Notes: a model not told the origin generated them from the sequence alone. 49,885 nucleotides of DNA from Thermaceae bacterium (GCA_026985615.1 JALSQD010000026.1:1-49885); one strand, 5' to 3'. Positions 8,960 to 17,244 are shown, numbered from the stretch's first letter. Translations and numbers: made by a program.

Positions 8960-9460
8960 ATGGCCATACGTGTGGGTATTCTCACGGTGTCGGACCGCAG
9001 CGCGCGCGGCGAGCGGGCGGACACGACCCACGAGGCCATCCGCGAGGCCCTGGCCAGCGGGCCGTACGACGTGGTGGCCTATGAGGTGGTCCCCGACGAG
9101 GTGGCCCAGATCCGCCGGGTGCTGCGCCTGTGGGCCGACCGCGACAGCCTCGACCTGATTCTCACCAACGGGGGTACCGGGCTCGCCGTGCGCGACCACA
9201 CCCCCGAGGCGACGCTGGAGGTGGTTGAGCGTCAGGTTCCCGGCCTCGCCGAGCTGGTGCGCAGCGAGGGGGTGAAGAAGACCCCGCTGGCGGCGCTCTC
9301 CCGGGGCGTGGCGGGCGTGCGCGGTTCGACGCTGATCGTCAACCTGCCGGGCAGCCCCAAGGGGGCGCGCGAGTCGGTGGAGGTGCTCCTACCGGTGCTG
9401 CCGCACGCGGTCGAGCAGGTTTCGGGGCGCAGCGTTCCCGGGGGTCACGAGCACGCCTAA
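8960..9460 (+). CDS. moaB: MoaB/Mog family molybdopterin adenylyltransferase
   Basis: A 166-residue cytosolic protein of the MoaB/Mog family, which adenylylates molybdopterin before metal insertion. It begins VGILTVSDRSARGERAD and contains LTNGGTGLAVRDHTPEAT, the TGGTG...RD.TPEA substrate-binding motif, and LPGSPKGARES near the end. Two further cofactor genes, moaA and moaC, are in this window but in separate operons. ATG at 8960 lies nine bases after TACGAT; no good ribosome-binding site is visible. Confidence 0.9.
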   Translation: MAIRVGILTVSDRSARGERADTTHEAIREALASGPYDVVAYEVVPDEVAQIRRVLRLWADRDSLDLILTNGGTGLAVRDHTPEATLEVVERQVPGLAELVRSEGVKKTPLAALSRGVAGVRGSTLIVNLPGSPKGARESVEVLLPVLPHAVEQVSGRSVPGGHEHA

Positions 9461-9466
9461 GACGTT

Positions 9467-9472
9467 TAAAAT
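9467..9472 (+). promoter_or_regulatory. -10 box of a leaderless promoter (aminotransferase)
   Basis: TAAAAT ends seven bases before ATG at 9480. An earlier in-frame ATG at 9471 overlaps the box itself, so 9480 is the better start. Confidence 0.5.
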
Positions 9473-9479
9473 GGGGCGC

Positions 9480-10646
9480 ATGACGCCACCGAATCGTTGG
9501 GCCAGCGAGCGGGTTCGGGCGATGCCCGAGTCCGTTTTTCTCTTGATGGACCGGGCTAAGAGCGAGGCGCGCGCGGCGGGCAAGCGGGTCATCGACCTTT
9601 CCATCGGGGCATCCGACCTGCCGGTGCCGAACGAGCTGATCGCCGAGCTGGAGAGTGCGGCGCGCGACCCGGCCACCTGGGGCTACTGTTTGAAGAGCTG
9701 CACCTTGCGCTTCCTGGAAGAGACGACGCGCTGGTACGAGCGCCGCTTTGGGCTGGCGCTGGACCCCGGGAGCCAGGCGCTCAGCCTGATCGGGAGCCAG
9801 GAGGGGCTGGCCCACCTGCTGCTCGCGGTGGCCGACCCCGGCGACGTGGTGCTCATCCCCGAGGTGGCCTACCCCAGCTACTGGGGTGCGGCGGCGCTGG
9901 CGGGGCTGGAGGCGGTGCCGCTTGCGCTCGCCGGCGACCTGCTGCCGGTCTTCGAGGGGATCGATCCCGCCAGGCTCGAGCGCGCCCGGGTGATGGTGCT
10001 CAACTACCCCAACAACCCCACCGCCGCGCTCGCCGACCGCGCCTTCTGGGAGCGGGCGCTGGCCTTCGCCGAGGCGCACGACCTGCTCGTGGTGCACGAC
10101 AACCCCTACATCGACATGGTCTACGAGGGCGAGGCCATCAGCCCGCTCGTGCTGCCGGGGGCACTGGAGCGTACGGTGGAGCTCTTCAGCTTTTCCAAGA
10201 GCTTCCACATGGGTGGTTTCCGCCTGGGATTCGCCCTGGGCAGCGCTGACGCCATCGCCGCGCTGGAGGCGGCCAAGGCGCCGGTGGACTTCAACCAGTA
10301 CCTGGGCATCCAGCGCATGGGCATCGCCGCGCTGCGCCTGCCCGTCGATCGGGTGTTGCGCGACGTGCAGGTCTTCCGCGGCCGCCGCGACGCGCTGGTG
10401 GAGGCCCTGCAGGGCGCGGGCGTGCCGGTGAACCTGCCCAAGGCGAGTATGTACCTTTGGCTCAAGCTGCCGGAGGGGATGGACGACGTGCAGTTTGCCC
10501 TGCGGGCGGTCGAGCACGCTGGGGTGGCGCTGGCGCCGGGTCGCGGCTTCGGCCCCGGCGGGCACGGTTACGTGCGCTTCGCCCTGGTGCAGCCGCCCGA
10601 GGTGCTGGCCGAGGCGGGCCGCCGCGTCGCGCAGCTGCTCGACTAG
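9480..10646 (+). CDS. PLP-dependent class I/II aminotransferase
   Basis: A 388-residue aminotransferase of fold type I. The N-terminal arm IDLSIGASDLPVP, the LNYPNNPTAA loop and Lys240 in FSFSKSFHMGGFRLGF, which forms the Schiff base with PLP, are all present, as is the late YVRFALV arginine expected to bind the substrate carboxylate. The sequence resembles the LL-diaminopimelate/aspartate aminotransferase branch (DapL, AspC-like) but I cannot fix the substrate. The start at 9480 is chosen because TAAAAT lies seven bases before it; ATG at 9471 would give three more residues. Confidence 0.85.
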   Translation: MTPPNRWASERVRAMPESVFLLMDRAKSEARAAGKRVIDLSIGASDLPVPNELIAELESAARDPATWGYCLKSCTLRFLEETTRWYERRFGLALDPGSQALSLIGSQEGLAHLLLAVADPGDVVLIPEVAYPSYWGAAALAGLEAVPLALAGDLLPVFEGIDPARLERARVMVLNYPNNPTAALADRAFWERALAFAEAHDLLVVHDNPYIDMVYEGEAISPLVLPGALERTVELFSFSKSFHMGGFRLGFALGSADAIAALEAAKAPVDFNQYLGIQRMGIAALRLPVDRVLRDVQVFRGRRDALVEALQGAGVPVNLPKASMYLWLKLPEGMDDVQFALRAVEHAGVALAPGRGFGPGGHGYVRFALVQPPEVLAEAGRRVAQLLD

Positions 10647-10665
10647 CTCCAAGTACAATTCCTTC

Positions 10666-11766
10666 ATGAGGCGCCGCAAGGTCCGACGCAAGACGCGCAC
10701 CCGCCTGCGCGAACGCTACGAGCGGCGCCTTTTCGAGATCCTGCGCGAGCTCTCGATCCCGCTGGTGATCCTCCACTTCACCCTGGCGGTGGGAACGCTG
10801 GGGTACATGTGGCTCTCGGGCGGCGACTTCATCAACAGCTTCTATATGACCGTGATCACCATCGGCACCATCGGCTACGGCGAGGTGGTGCGGGGTGCGG
10901 ACACCACCGCCGGCCGCATCTTTACCACCTTTCTCGCGCTGGGTGGCATCGGCGTCTTCACCAGCACGATCACCGTGATCGCACGGGTGTTTTTCAAGGA
11001 AGAGTTGCAGCAGTTGTGGAGGAGGCTATCCATGCTCAACGCCATCGAACGGCTGGAGGGGCACTACATCCTCGCGGGCTTTGACGAGGCGACCGCTGAG
11101 CTCGCGCGTATCCTCGCGCGCCGGGGGCAGCCCTTCGTGGTGCTCGACGACACCCAGGAAGGGCTGGCGCGCATCGCCGAGCAGCGGGTGGACTACTACC
11201 TGCCGGAGGCGCCCTTCGAACGCGAGACCCTGCTCGCCACGGGCATCCGCCGCGCGGAGGGGCTGGTGGTCAACCTGGGCGACGACGCGCGCAACATCTC
11301 GATCATCGCGGTGGCGCGGCTCATCCGCCCGGACAAGGAGGACTTTGCCATCTACTCCTTTGCCTCATCGCCCGAGGATGCCGAGAAGCTCGAGGAGCTG
11401 GGGGCGAACCGGGCCTTCTACCCCAGCCGCATGATCGCTGGCCGGTTAGCGGCCTACCTGTTCCACCCCGAGTCCAGCTACCTGCAGGGGCTCTTCGATC
11501 GGCTGGCTTTCGGTGAGGAAACCGACGTTGATCTGTTGGAGGTGCATGTGGAAAAGGGCCACCCTTGGGCGGGGCGCGCGGTGGGTGAGCTGCGCCGGGA
11601 GCTGGGGGTGAACGTGGTGGCGCTGCGCACGCCGGCGGGCCGGCTCGACCTCGACCTTACCGACGACCGGGTGGTGCCCGAGGGCGGGGCGCTTATCCTT
11701 TTTGGCCGCACCGAGCGGCTCGAAAAGTTGCGGGAACGATTGGAGGCGGCGCATGAACTCTCGTAA
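10666..11766 (+). CDS. Potassium channel protein with RCK (TrkA-N/TrkA-C) domains
   Basis: A 366-residue two-membrane-segment ion channel. A basic N-terminus (MRRRKVRRKTRTR) precedes a first membrane helix at about 30-50, the pore loop with selectivity filter TIGTIGYGE at 65-73, and a second helix at about 85-110. A cytoplasmic regulator-of-conductance (Rossmann TrkA-N) domain covers about 125-270 and a TrkA-C domain 290-360. The filter ends in Glu where most K+ channels have Asp. ATG at 10666 lies six bases after TACAAT. Fourteen bases overlap the following small membrane protein. Confidence 0.88.
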   Translation: MRRRKVRRKTRTRLRERYERRLFEILRELSIPLVILHFTLAVGTLGYMWLSGGDFINSFYMTVITIGTIGYGEVVRGADTTAGRIFTTFLALGGIGVFTSTITVIARVFFKEELQQLWRRLSMLNAIERLEGHYILAGFDEATAELARILARRGQPFVVLDDTQEGLARIAEQRVDYYLPEAPFERETLLATGIRRAEGLVVNLGDDARNISIIAVARLIRPDKEDFAIYSFASSPEDAEKLEELGANRAFYPSRMIAGRLAAYLFHPESSYLQGLFDRLAFGEETDVDLLEVHVEKGHPWAGRAVGELRRELGVNVVALRTPAGRLDLDLTDDRVVPEGGALILFGRTERLEKLRERLEAAHELS

Positions 11767-12094
11767 GCTCATCACCGATTTCTTCGTGCTGATGGCACTG
11801 ACCACGAACGTCAGCTTCGTGGTCAACCCCAACGGGCTTGAGCTCTTCATCACCGTGGTCACCAACCTGGCGGCCACGCTCCTCAAGATCGGCGAGGGGC
11901 GGGTGCTCTCGGCTGAGCTCATGGCCACCGGGCTGGTGGCCGACCTGCATCTGATCCCGGCGCTCTACTTCTACTACGCCGGCGATCCGGGTGAAGCGCT
12001 TTCGCTGGCCTGGGGCGCGCTGGCGGCCAACGTGGTAAGCGTGCTGCTGGTGGTGATCGACACCGTGCTCAAGAGCTACATGGAAGAAGAGTAG
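11753..12094 (+). CDS. Small membrane protein coupled to the K+ channel gene
   Basis: A 113-residue protein with three hydrophobic segments (about 8-28, 35-65 and 75-105) and an acidic tail ending KSYMEEE. ATG at 11753 lies inside the channel gene, preceded by GGAGGCGG, so translation is coupled. I do not recognise a named function. The tight overlap suggests a channel accessory or auxiliary subunit; that is inference from position only. Confidence 0.65.
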   Translation: MNSRKLITDFFVLMALTTNVSFVVNPNGLELFITVVTNLAATLLKIGEGRVLSAELMATGLVADLHLIPALYFYYAGDPGEALSLAWGALAANVVSVLLVVIDTVLKSYMEEE

Positions 12095-13072
12095 CTAGCC
12101 CCCGATGCCCAGCATCACCCGCTCGCGCAAGGTGGGCAGGGTGGAGCCCTTCTCGGGCTTTTTGCCCGCGGCTGCGAGCAGCGCATCGACTAGGGCTGCC
12201 CCGGGGTCGGGGGCATCGAAGGCCCAGGCGATGTCGAGCTCGAGCTCGGTGAGCAGGCAGGGCCGGATCTTCTTGTCGGAGGTCAGGCGCAGGCGGCTGC
12301 AGTTCGAGCAGAAGGGTTCGGAAACCGAGTTGATGAAGCCCACGGTGCCCTGCGCGCCGGCGATGCGCCAGACCCGCGCCGGCGAGCTGGGGTCGGTGGG
12401 CACCTCTTCCAGCGGCCCGAAGCGCGCCTCGATGCGGGCACGCGTCTCGGCGCCGGCGACGAACTGGCGCCTGTACTCATCGAAGGGCGCGTTGTTGAGG
12501 TGCATGTACTCGATGAAGCGCACGTGCAGGGGGCGGTCCACGCTCAGCTCGGCTAGCCGCACCACCTCGCCGTCGTTGACCCCGCCGATCACCACCGCGT
12601 TGAGCTTGACGGGGTGGAGTTCGAGCTCGAGCGCTAGCTCGATGGCGTCCCACACCTGGGTGATCTCGCCGCCGCGGGTGAGGCGGCGGAAGACCTCGGG
12701 GTCCACCGCGTCGAGCGAGAAGTTCACCCGACGTAGCCCCGCCTCTAGCAGCTCCTTGTGGCGGCGGCGGAAGAGCGTGCCGTTGGTGGTGATGGCCACG
12801 TCGTCCACCCCCGGGGTGGCGGCCGCGGCGGCGATCATCTCGGGAAGTTCGCGGCGCACCAGCGGCTCGCCCCCGGTGAAGCGCACCGCGTTCATGCCCA
12901 GCCGCGCGGCGGCGCGGAGAAAGTGGGCGACGTCCCGGGTGGTCACGGTGCCGGGGGGATCGCTCATCTCCATGCCCAGCGGGTGGCAGTAGACGCAGTG
13001 GTAGTTGCAGCGCGGGGTGACCGAGATGCGCAGGTCGCGGAGCACGCGGCCGTAGTTGTCGACGAGTTTCAT
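12095..13072 (-). CDS. moaA: GTP 3',8-cyclase MoaA (molybdopterin biosynthesis)
   Basis: A 325-residue radical-SAM enzyme that converts GTP to 3',8-cyclo-dGTP, the first step of molybdenum cofactor synthesis. The N-terminal 4Fe-4S site is CNYHCVYC with Cys22, Cys26 and Cys29; GGEPLVRREL follows; the C-terminal cluster cysteines are FCSNCSRLRLTSD and RPCLL; the protein ends in the conserved Gly-Gly (MLGIGG) needed for activation. The start ATG at 13072 has a G-rich ribosome-binding site just upstream and a TATAAT box 32 bases upstream. Confidence 0.95.
   Translation of the reverse strand: MKLVDNYGRVLRDLRISVTPRCNYHCVYCHPLGMEMSDPPGTVTTRDVAHFLRAAARLGMNAVRFTGGEPLVRRELPEMIAAAAATPGVDDVAITTNGTLFRRRHKELLEAGLRRVNFSLDAVDPEVFRRLTRGGEITQVWDAIELALELELHPVKLNAVVIGGVNDGEVVRLAELSVDRPLHVRFIEYMHLNNAPFDEYRRQFVAGAETRARIEARFGPLEEVPTDPSSPARVWRIAGAQGTVGFINSVSEPFCSNCSRLRLTSDKKIRPCLLTELELDIAWAFDAPDPGAALVDALLAAAGKKPEKGSTLPTLRERVMLGIGG
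12144..12163 (+). terminator. Possible terminator inside the convergent moaA 3' end
   Basis: AGCCC/GGGCT with loop TTCTC, followed by five Ts on the plus strand, lies 50 bases beyond the stop of the small membrane protein. It falls in moaA coding sequence, so it would be a dual-use site. The stem is short. Confidence 0.3.
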
Positions 13073-13098
13073 GGCGCCCCCCTTCGGCGTGTTGCACA

Positions 13099-13104
13099 TT
13101 ATAA
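13099..13104 (-). promoter_or_regulatory. -10 box of the moaA promoter
   Basis: ATTATA on the plus strand (TATAAT on the minus strand), in the 88-base gap between divergent moaA and era. Unlike many genes here, moaA would have a short 5' leader with its own ribosome-binding site. Confidence 0.45.
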
Positions 13105-13147
13105 CAACACGGTCGCCGCCCCAGGGGGACGGAGGCCACAAAGCCCC

Positions 13148-13153
13148 TATACT
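13148..13153 (+). promoter_or_regulatory. -10 box of a leaderless promoter (era)
   Basis: TATACT is followed by seven Gs/Cs and then the era ATG at 13161. There is no separate ribosome-binding site. Confidence 0.55.
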
Positions 13154-13160
13154 GGGGGCG

Positions 13161-14063
13161 ATGAGTGAAGACGCGCGGCCCACCCATTCCGGCTTCGTGG
13201 CCATCCTGGGCAAGCCCAACGTGGGCAAGAGCACCTTGCTCAACCAGATGCTGGGGGTCAAGGTGGCCCCCATCAGCCCCAAGCCGCAGACCACCCGCAA
13301 GAGCGTGCGCGGCATCTACACCGAGGAAGGTCGCCAGATCGTCTTCGTGGACACGCCGGGGCTGCACAAGCCCGCCGACGCCCTTGGCGACTACATCAAC
13401 CGCCAGGTGCTCGAGGCCCTGGCTGACGTGGACGTGATCCTCTGGCTGGTGGATCTGCGCCACCCGCCCACCCCCGAAGACGAGCTCGTGGCCCGCACCC
13501 TGCGTCCGCTGGTGGGCAACAAGCCCATCCTGCTCGTGGGTAACAAGGCCGACGCGGCCAAGTACCCCGACGAGGCGCTCGAGGCCTACGCCGCCTTGCT
13601 GCCCGGGGTGGAGGTGCGCAAGATCAGCGCGCTCTCCGAGCGCGACGTGGCCGCGCTGCGCTCGGAGATCCTCGCGCTTTTGCCCGAGGGGCCGTTCTTC
13701 TATCCCGAAGACCACGCCAAAAGCGACCAGCCCATCGAGGACTGGATCGCCGAGACGATCCGCGAAGAGGTGATGAAGCGGCTGCGCCAGGAGATCCCCT
13801 ATGCGGTTGCGGTCAAGGTGGAGGAGGTGGCCGAGCGCGACAACGGCACCCTCTACGCCCGCGCGGTCCTCTACGTGGAGCGCGAGGCGCACAAGCCGAT
13901 CCTCATCGGCAAGGGTGGCCGGATGCTGAAGGAGCTGGGGCGGGCGGCGCGCAAGCAGCTCGAGCTCTTTCTGAACCGCCCGGTCTTCCTCGACCTCGAG
14001 GTCAAGGTCTACCCCAACTGGCGCAAGGACCCGGAGGCTCTGCGCGAGCTGGGTTACGAGTAG
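13161..14063 (+). CDS. era: GTPase Era
   Basis: A 300-residue GTPase that binds the 3' end of 16S rRNA during 30S assembly. G1 is GKPNVGKST at residues 17-25, G3 DTPG in VFVDTPGLHK, G4 NKAD in LLVGNKADAAK. The C-terminal KH RNA-binding domain carries ILIGKGGRMLKELG and ends at FLDLEVKVYPNWRKDPEALRELGY, the family signature. The start at 13161 is chosen because it follows TATACT by seven bases; open frame continues 35 codons upstream without support. Confidence 0.95.
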   Translation: MSEDARPTHSGFVAILGKPNVGKSTLLNQMLGVKVAPISPKPQTTRKSVRGIYTEEGRQIVFVDTPGLHKPADALGDYINRQVLEALADVDVILWLVDLRHPPTPEDELVARTLRPLVGNKPILLVGNKADAAKYPDEALEAYAALLPGVEVRKISALSERDVAALRSEILALLPEGPFFYPEDHAKSDQPIEDWIAETIREEVMKRLRQEIPYAVAVKVEEVAERDNGTLYARAVLYVEREAHKPILIGKGGRMLKELGRAARKQLELFLNRPVFLDLEVKVYPNWRKDPEALRELGYE

Positions 14064-14069
14064 CGGGCT

Positions 14070-14504
14070 TCAGGGTCGTGAGAGCTCGAAGGTCAGCACG
14101 GCGCGGTACTCGCCGTCGGGTTCGCCGGGCAACAGCCACACGTCGAGCGGCAGCTCAAAGACAGCCGGTCCCTGCCCGCTGCGCACGGGCCGCGTCAGCG
14201 TGGAAAGGGGCTCGCCGGCGAGCAGGAGCCGCTCGGGGGGAAGCTCGAGCGGGCCAACGAGGGGCGTGGACCGCACGGTGAGCTTCCAGGCGGTGTTGGC
14301 CACCACCTCCACGTGCAGTACCTCCGGGGTGACGCGCCCCGCGACCACGTGCACGGGCACGTGGGGATCGTCCCGGCCGTTGATGCGCAGCATCAGCACC
14401 TCGAGCATGTGCAGCTCCACGCGCGTCGTGGCGGAAGGCTCGCCGGCCCAGGCGGTGGATAGCGCCAGCATCAGCAGCAGCACCAGCATCCATCGTTTTT
14501 GCAT
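14070..14504 (-). CDS. Secreted beta-rich protein, fibre-subunit-like
   Basis: A 144-residue exported protein with signal peptide MQKRWMLVLLLMLALSTAWA. The mature part alternates beta strands (VVANTAWKLTVRSTP) and ends in EYRAVLTFELSRP, a terminal strand of the kind seen in pilus subunits and DUF4402-like proteins; no named family is certain. The start is ATG at 14504 behind AAGGGAGGGG; a TTG at 14534 is possible but would ruin the signal peptide. The start codon lies in a strong hairpin. Transcribed away from the adjacent secreted-protein cluster. Confidence 0.65.
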   Translation of the reverse strand: MQKRWMLVLLLMLALSTAWAGEPSATTRVELHMLEVLMLRINGRDDPHVPVHVVAGRVTPEVLHVEVVANTAWKLTVRSTPLVGPLELPPERLLLAGEPLSTLTRPVRSGQGPAVFELPLDVWLLPGEPDGEYRAVLTFELSRP

Positions 14505-14534
14505 TTCCACCCCTCCCTTGCGGGTGGAATGCAA
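14499..14534 (-). promoter_or_regulatory. Hairpin sequestering the start codon of the 14070-14504 gene
   Basis: GGGTGGAATGCAA (14522-14534) pairs with TTGCATTTCCACCC (14499-14512) with one bulged base. In the minus-strand RNA this places the AUG in the stem and the Shine-Dalgarno sequence in the nine-base loop, a layout suited to translational control. Confidence 0.5.
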
Positions 14535-14944
14535 CCGGTGAACCTCAGTATCGGGATGGGGTCGTGTGAGGGTTCGTCTTCATCCTCTTGGCCGGTTGCA
14601 CCACTGGCTCCCCGTGTCCCTTGGTGCCCAGATTGGGATGCACGGTTCGTCGCCTCCAAGACGGGGTCCTTGCCGAACCCGGGGCGGGGCGCGGCGGCTC
14701 CGCGTCCCAACCTCAGCCTAGAGATCGAAGGTGCTTTTCGAAACCCCTAAATGGGTGTGCAAGGACTTATAGCAACGGCAAAAACGACCATCCCCATTTG
14801 GGGGTGTTGAGCCCGCGCCCGGATTCCTATACTGCGGCTGTAGTTGGAGGCGTTGACCCGCCATGTCCCCAGACGGGCGCCATGGGACGAGCGGCGAGCC
14901 AGTGGCGCGACCGACCAAACCCCTACTAAGGAGGAGATACGACG
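14505..14944. other. 440-base intergenic region between divergent secreted-protein genes
   Basis: No gene seen. It holds the start-codon hairpin (14499-14534), a GATACT-like -10 for the minus gene (14547-14552), two related semi-palindromes (CCCCTAAATGGG at 14744-14755 and CCCCATTTGGGGG at 14792-14804) that can pair with each other, and TATACT at 14828-14833 as -10 for the plus-strand gene. From there about 105 bases of GC-rich leader run to the ribosome-binding site AAGGAGGAG. I could not match the leader to a known riboswitch class. Confidence 0.45.
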
Positions 14945-15610
14945 ATGAAGAACGCGATCAGACTCTTGGTGTTGGCCGGTGCGCTCCTGAGCGTCGGGGT
15001 GCTGGCTCAGGCCAACCAGACTTGGCAGTTCGGCTACCCGTCCTACGCCTACATCTACACCAACACGAACACGGTCACCTTTGACCTCACCGACGACACC
15101 ACCGACGGCACCGCGACCGTACTGAGCCTGTACGATGCCGCGAGCCTGTCGAACCTCAAATCCTGCATCGACAACCTCGTGGGCAGCCTCTCTTCGGTTA
15201 CTGCCAACGGTACCCCTTCTAGCGAGATCGGGACCTGCACCTTTGCGCCTTCGGGCGTTACCCGCAGCGGCTACACCGTTGACTGGTCGAACCTGAGCGA
15301 CGACGCCGATGGCTCGCTCCTGATCGTGAACAACACCGGTGCCTACGACATCAGCGTGAGCGCGACCTCGCTGCCCACGGGCGCGTCCTTCATGGTGGCC
15401 CCCAAGCTGGCCGGCGCCGTTGCCGACACCACGGACTTCGTCACTATCTCCACCACCTCGACCTTCCTCGTCGACGAGACCAGCGGTTACGACACCCAGT
15501 ACAATGGCGTCTATGTGGTCCCGCTCTCCTTCGCCGCCAGCATTGTACCCTCGACCGCTCCGACGAGCCTGACCAGCTACACCGTCACCTACACCGTCTC
15601 CGCGCAGTAA
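14945..15610 (+). CDS. Secreted Thr/Ser-rich protein, candidate major fibre subunit
   Basis: A 221-residue exported protein with signal peptide MKNAIRLLVLAGALLSVGVLAQA. The mature protein is rich in Thr, Ser, Tyr, Asp and Asn, poor in Lys and Arg, and has two cysteines (near residues 78 and 99) that could form a disulfide. It ends TSYTVTYTVSAQ, an alternating strand. Composition and size resemble fimbrial or surface-layer subunits. It has the best ribosome-binding site of the cluster (AAGGAGGAG) and a long leader, hinting at strong, regulated expression. Function is inferred from composition and neighbours, not homology. Confidence 0.65.
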   Translation: MKNAIRLLVLAGALLSVGVLAQANQTWQFGYPSYAYIYTNTNTVTFDLTDDTTDGTATVLSLYDAASLSNLKSCIDNLVGSLSSVTANGTPSSEIGTCTFAPSGVTRSGYTVDWSNLSDDADGSLLIVNNTGAYDISVSATSLPTGASFMVAPKLAGAVADTTDFVTISTTSTFLVDETSGYDTQYNGVYVVPLSFAASIVPSTAPTSLTSYTVTYTVSAQ

Positions 15611-15631
15611 TACCCTTCATTCCCCCTTGGG

Positions 15632-15637
15632 TATACT
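15632..15637 (+). promoter_or_regulatory. -10 box before the chaperone-like gene, inside an inverted repeat
   Basis: TATACT sits three bases before ATG 15641 and six before GTG 15644. The preceding ATACCC (15610-15615) and GGGTAT (15629-15634) form an inverted repeat overlapping the box, so the gene may have its own regulated promoter. Confidence 0.4.
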
Positions 15638-15640
15638 GGG

Positions 15641-16456
15641 ATGGTGTTAAGGTACCGAGCGAACCCCCGAGCTTGGATCTCGGGGGTTCTCTGGCTTTTG
15701 GGGGCGGCCGCGTTCGCCCAGGTGGGTATCGGGGTGGCGCCCCCGCGCTTCGAGTTGGTCTTGCCGCCGGGGGCGACCACCACGGAGGCCGTGGTCGTAT
15801 TTAGCCGCAACACCCCCGACCAGCGCATCGACGTGGCGCTGGTAGACTGGCTGAACGGCATCGACGGCGCTTTGCGCGTCCTTCCGCCGGGCACTGCTCC
15901 TTACAGCGCAGCGGGTTGGCTGCAGACCTCGGTGGACCCCTTCACCCTCGAGCGCGACGGGGCCCACACGGTGCGCTTCACCGTCACCGTTCCCGAGGCG
16001 GCCGTGGAGGGCAGCTACTGGACGGGACTGGCCTTCACCACGGCACCGCGCCCTGTCGAGCGCGAGGGCTTGACCGCGCTCATGCGCACCCGGGCGGTCG
16101 CCGTCGTTTACGTCACGATCCAGGGAACCGAGCGGCCCGCCGCCGAGATCACGGGCGTGGCGGTGCAGCAGGTGCCCGAGAAGGGGCGCTTCGTTGTGGT
16201 GGACGTGGTCAACAGGGGCAACGTCTATCTGCGCCTCAACGGCGAGTTGCGCTTCGTGGACGCGGCCGGCGAGGTGGTTTGGCGCGGTCCCCTGCCCGAG
16301 CGGGTGCTGCTGCGCGACGGCGTGGCCCGTTACACATTGCCCGTGCCCGAAGGGCTGCCCGAGGACGTCGTTCTCGCCGCCGTGGAGATCCTGCCCAAGG
16401 GGCCGGCGGGTTCCTACGGCGGGCCGACGCTCTACGGGGAAGTGAGCTGGCCATGA
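15641..16456 (+). CDS. Secreted two-domain protein, periplasmic pilus-chaperone-like
   Basis: A 271-residue exported protein with a signal peptide ending near AAFAQ. The mature start VGIGVAPPRFELVLPPGATTTEAVVVFS resembles the first Ig-like strands of PapD-type and DUF916-type chaperones, followed by a second beta domain from about residue 140 (AEITGVAVQQVPEKG...VVDVVNRGNVYLRLNG). Size matches fimbrial chaperones. By position it would escort the preceding subunit. If leaderless spacing applies, the true start may be GTG 15644. It overlaps the next gene by four bases (ATGA). The family call is tentative. Confidence 0.5.
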   Translation: MVLRYRANPRAWISGVLWLLGAAAFAQVGIGVAPPRFELVLPPGATTTEAVVVFSRNTPDQRIDVALVDWLNGIDGALRVLPPGTAPYSAAGWLQTSVDPFTLERDGAHTVRFTVTVPEAAVEGSYWTGLAFTTAPRPVEREGLTALMRTRAVAVVYVTIQGTERPAAEITGVAVQQVPEKGRFVVVDVVNRGNVYLRLNGELRFVDAAGEVVWRGPLPERVLLRDGVARYTLPVPEGLPEDVVLAAVEILPKGPAGSYGGPTLYGEVSWP

Positions 16457-17226
16457 CGCGGACGCTGCGCGCCGCCTTGGTGGGCCTGCTCCTGACCGCG
16501 GCATCCTGGGCGCAGGCGCAGGTGTGGTACTACAACGTCGATCAAGACATTCAGATTCAGCCGGCGACGATCGAGTTCAACCCCACGGCCCTCGACCTGC
16601 TCTGTGCCGCGTTGCTGAGCGAGGGTGCGCCCCCGCCGGACGGCGTCCAGGTGAACAGCCTCCCGGTACCCAGCGGCTGCCCGTCCACCCCGCCGGTCGT
16701 GGTCTACGGGGTAGACCCCGATACCGGCGATACCATTTACGCGCTTCGCGTGGTGGTCAAGTTTTGGGGCCGCTACCGCGCGAACGACCCCACCTACGGC
16801 ACCGATGCGCTCACCGACCTGATCAAACGGGACTACGCGCTGCGAATGCAGGCCAACGGCGACCTCGACGCCGTACTGGACGAGTTCGCCCCCCCGTTTA
16901 CGACCCCACCCATCGATGCCCCCGTCGCCGCGGCCACCTGGTACGGTTGGGCCGCGGACCAGACGATCTCCTTCTCCGACCCCGAGATCAGCGACGTTCA
17001 AAACTACCCCTGGTGGAACAACACCTGTTACGACCTCTACCAAGATCGTTGCTGGAGCGCGATCTACACCTGGGCCCTACCCGTGCGCTTGCGTTTGCGC
17101 GGGGACGAGTTTGGGAGCTACAGCCTTACGGTTACGCCTGGCCTCTTCGAGGATAAGACGGCCTCCACGCTACGGGTGCACGGCGGTAACCTCGTGAGCC
17201 CGCGCTTGCTGCCCGGCCCGCGCTAG
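16453..17226 (+). CDS. Secreted protein of unknown function, candidate minor subunit or adhesin
   Basis: A 257-residue exported protein with signal peptide ending near ASWAQA. The mature protein begins QVWYYNVDQDIQIQPATIEFNP, is rich in Trp, Tyr, Asp and Pro, and has cysteines in two groups (around residues 50-80, and NNTCYDLYQDRCW near 195). The second half ends with a beta region (LPVRLRLRGDEFGSYSLTVTPG). I do not recognise a family. Coupled to the chaperone-like gene by a four-base overlap, hence probably its client. Eighteen bases separate it from the convergent usher-like gene. Confidence 0.55.
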   Translation: MTRTLRAALVGLLLTAASWAQAQVWYYNVDQDIQIQPATIEFNPTALDLLCAALLSEGAPPPDGVQVNSLPVPSGCPSTPPVVVYGVDPDTGDTIYALRVVVKFWGRYRANDPTYGTDALTDLIKRDYALRMQANGDLDAVLDEFAPPFTTPPIDAPVAAATWYGWAADQTISFSDPEISDVQNYPWWNNTCYDLYQDRCWSAIYTWALPVRLRLRGDEFGSYSLTVTPGLFEDKTASTLRVHGGNLVSPRLLPGPR

Positions 17227-17244
17227 CGCACCTTCGGGGCAGGC

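Noticed and set aside
12095..13315. A longer MoaA starting at 13315
   Set aside because: The 81 extra codons overlap the divergent era gene and its promoter; the family start and a ribosome-binding site are at 13072.
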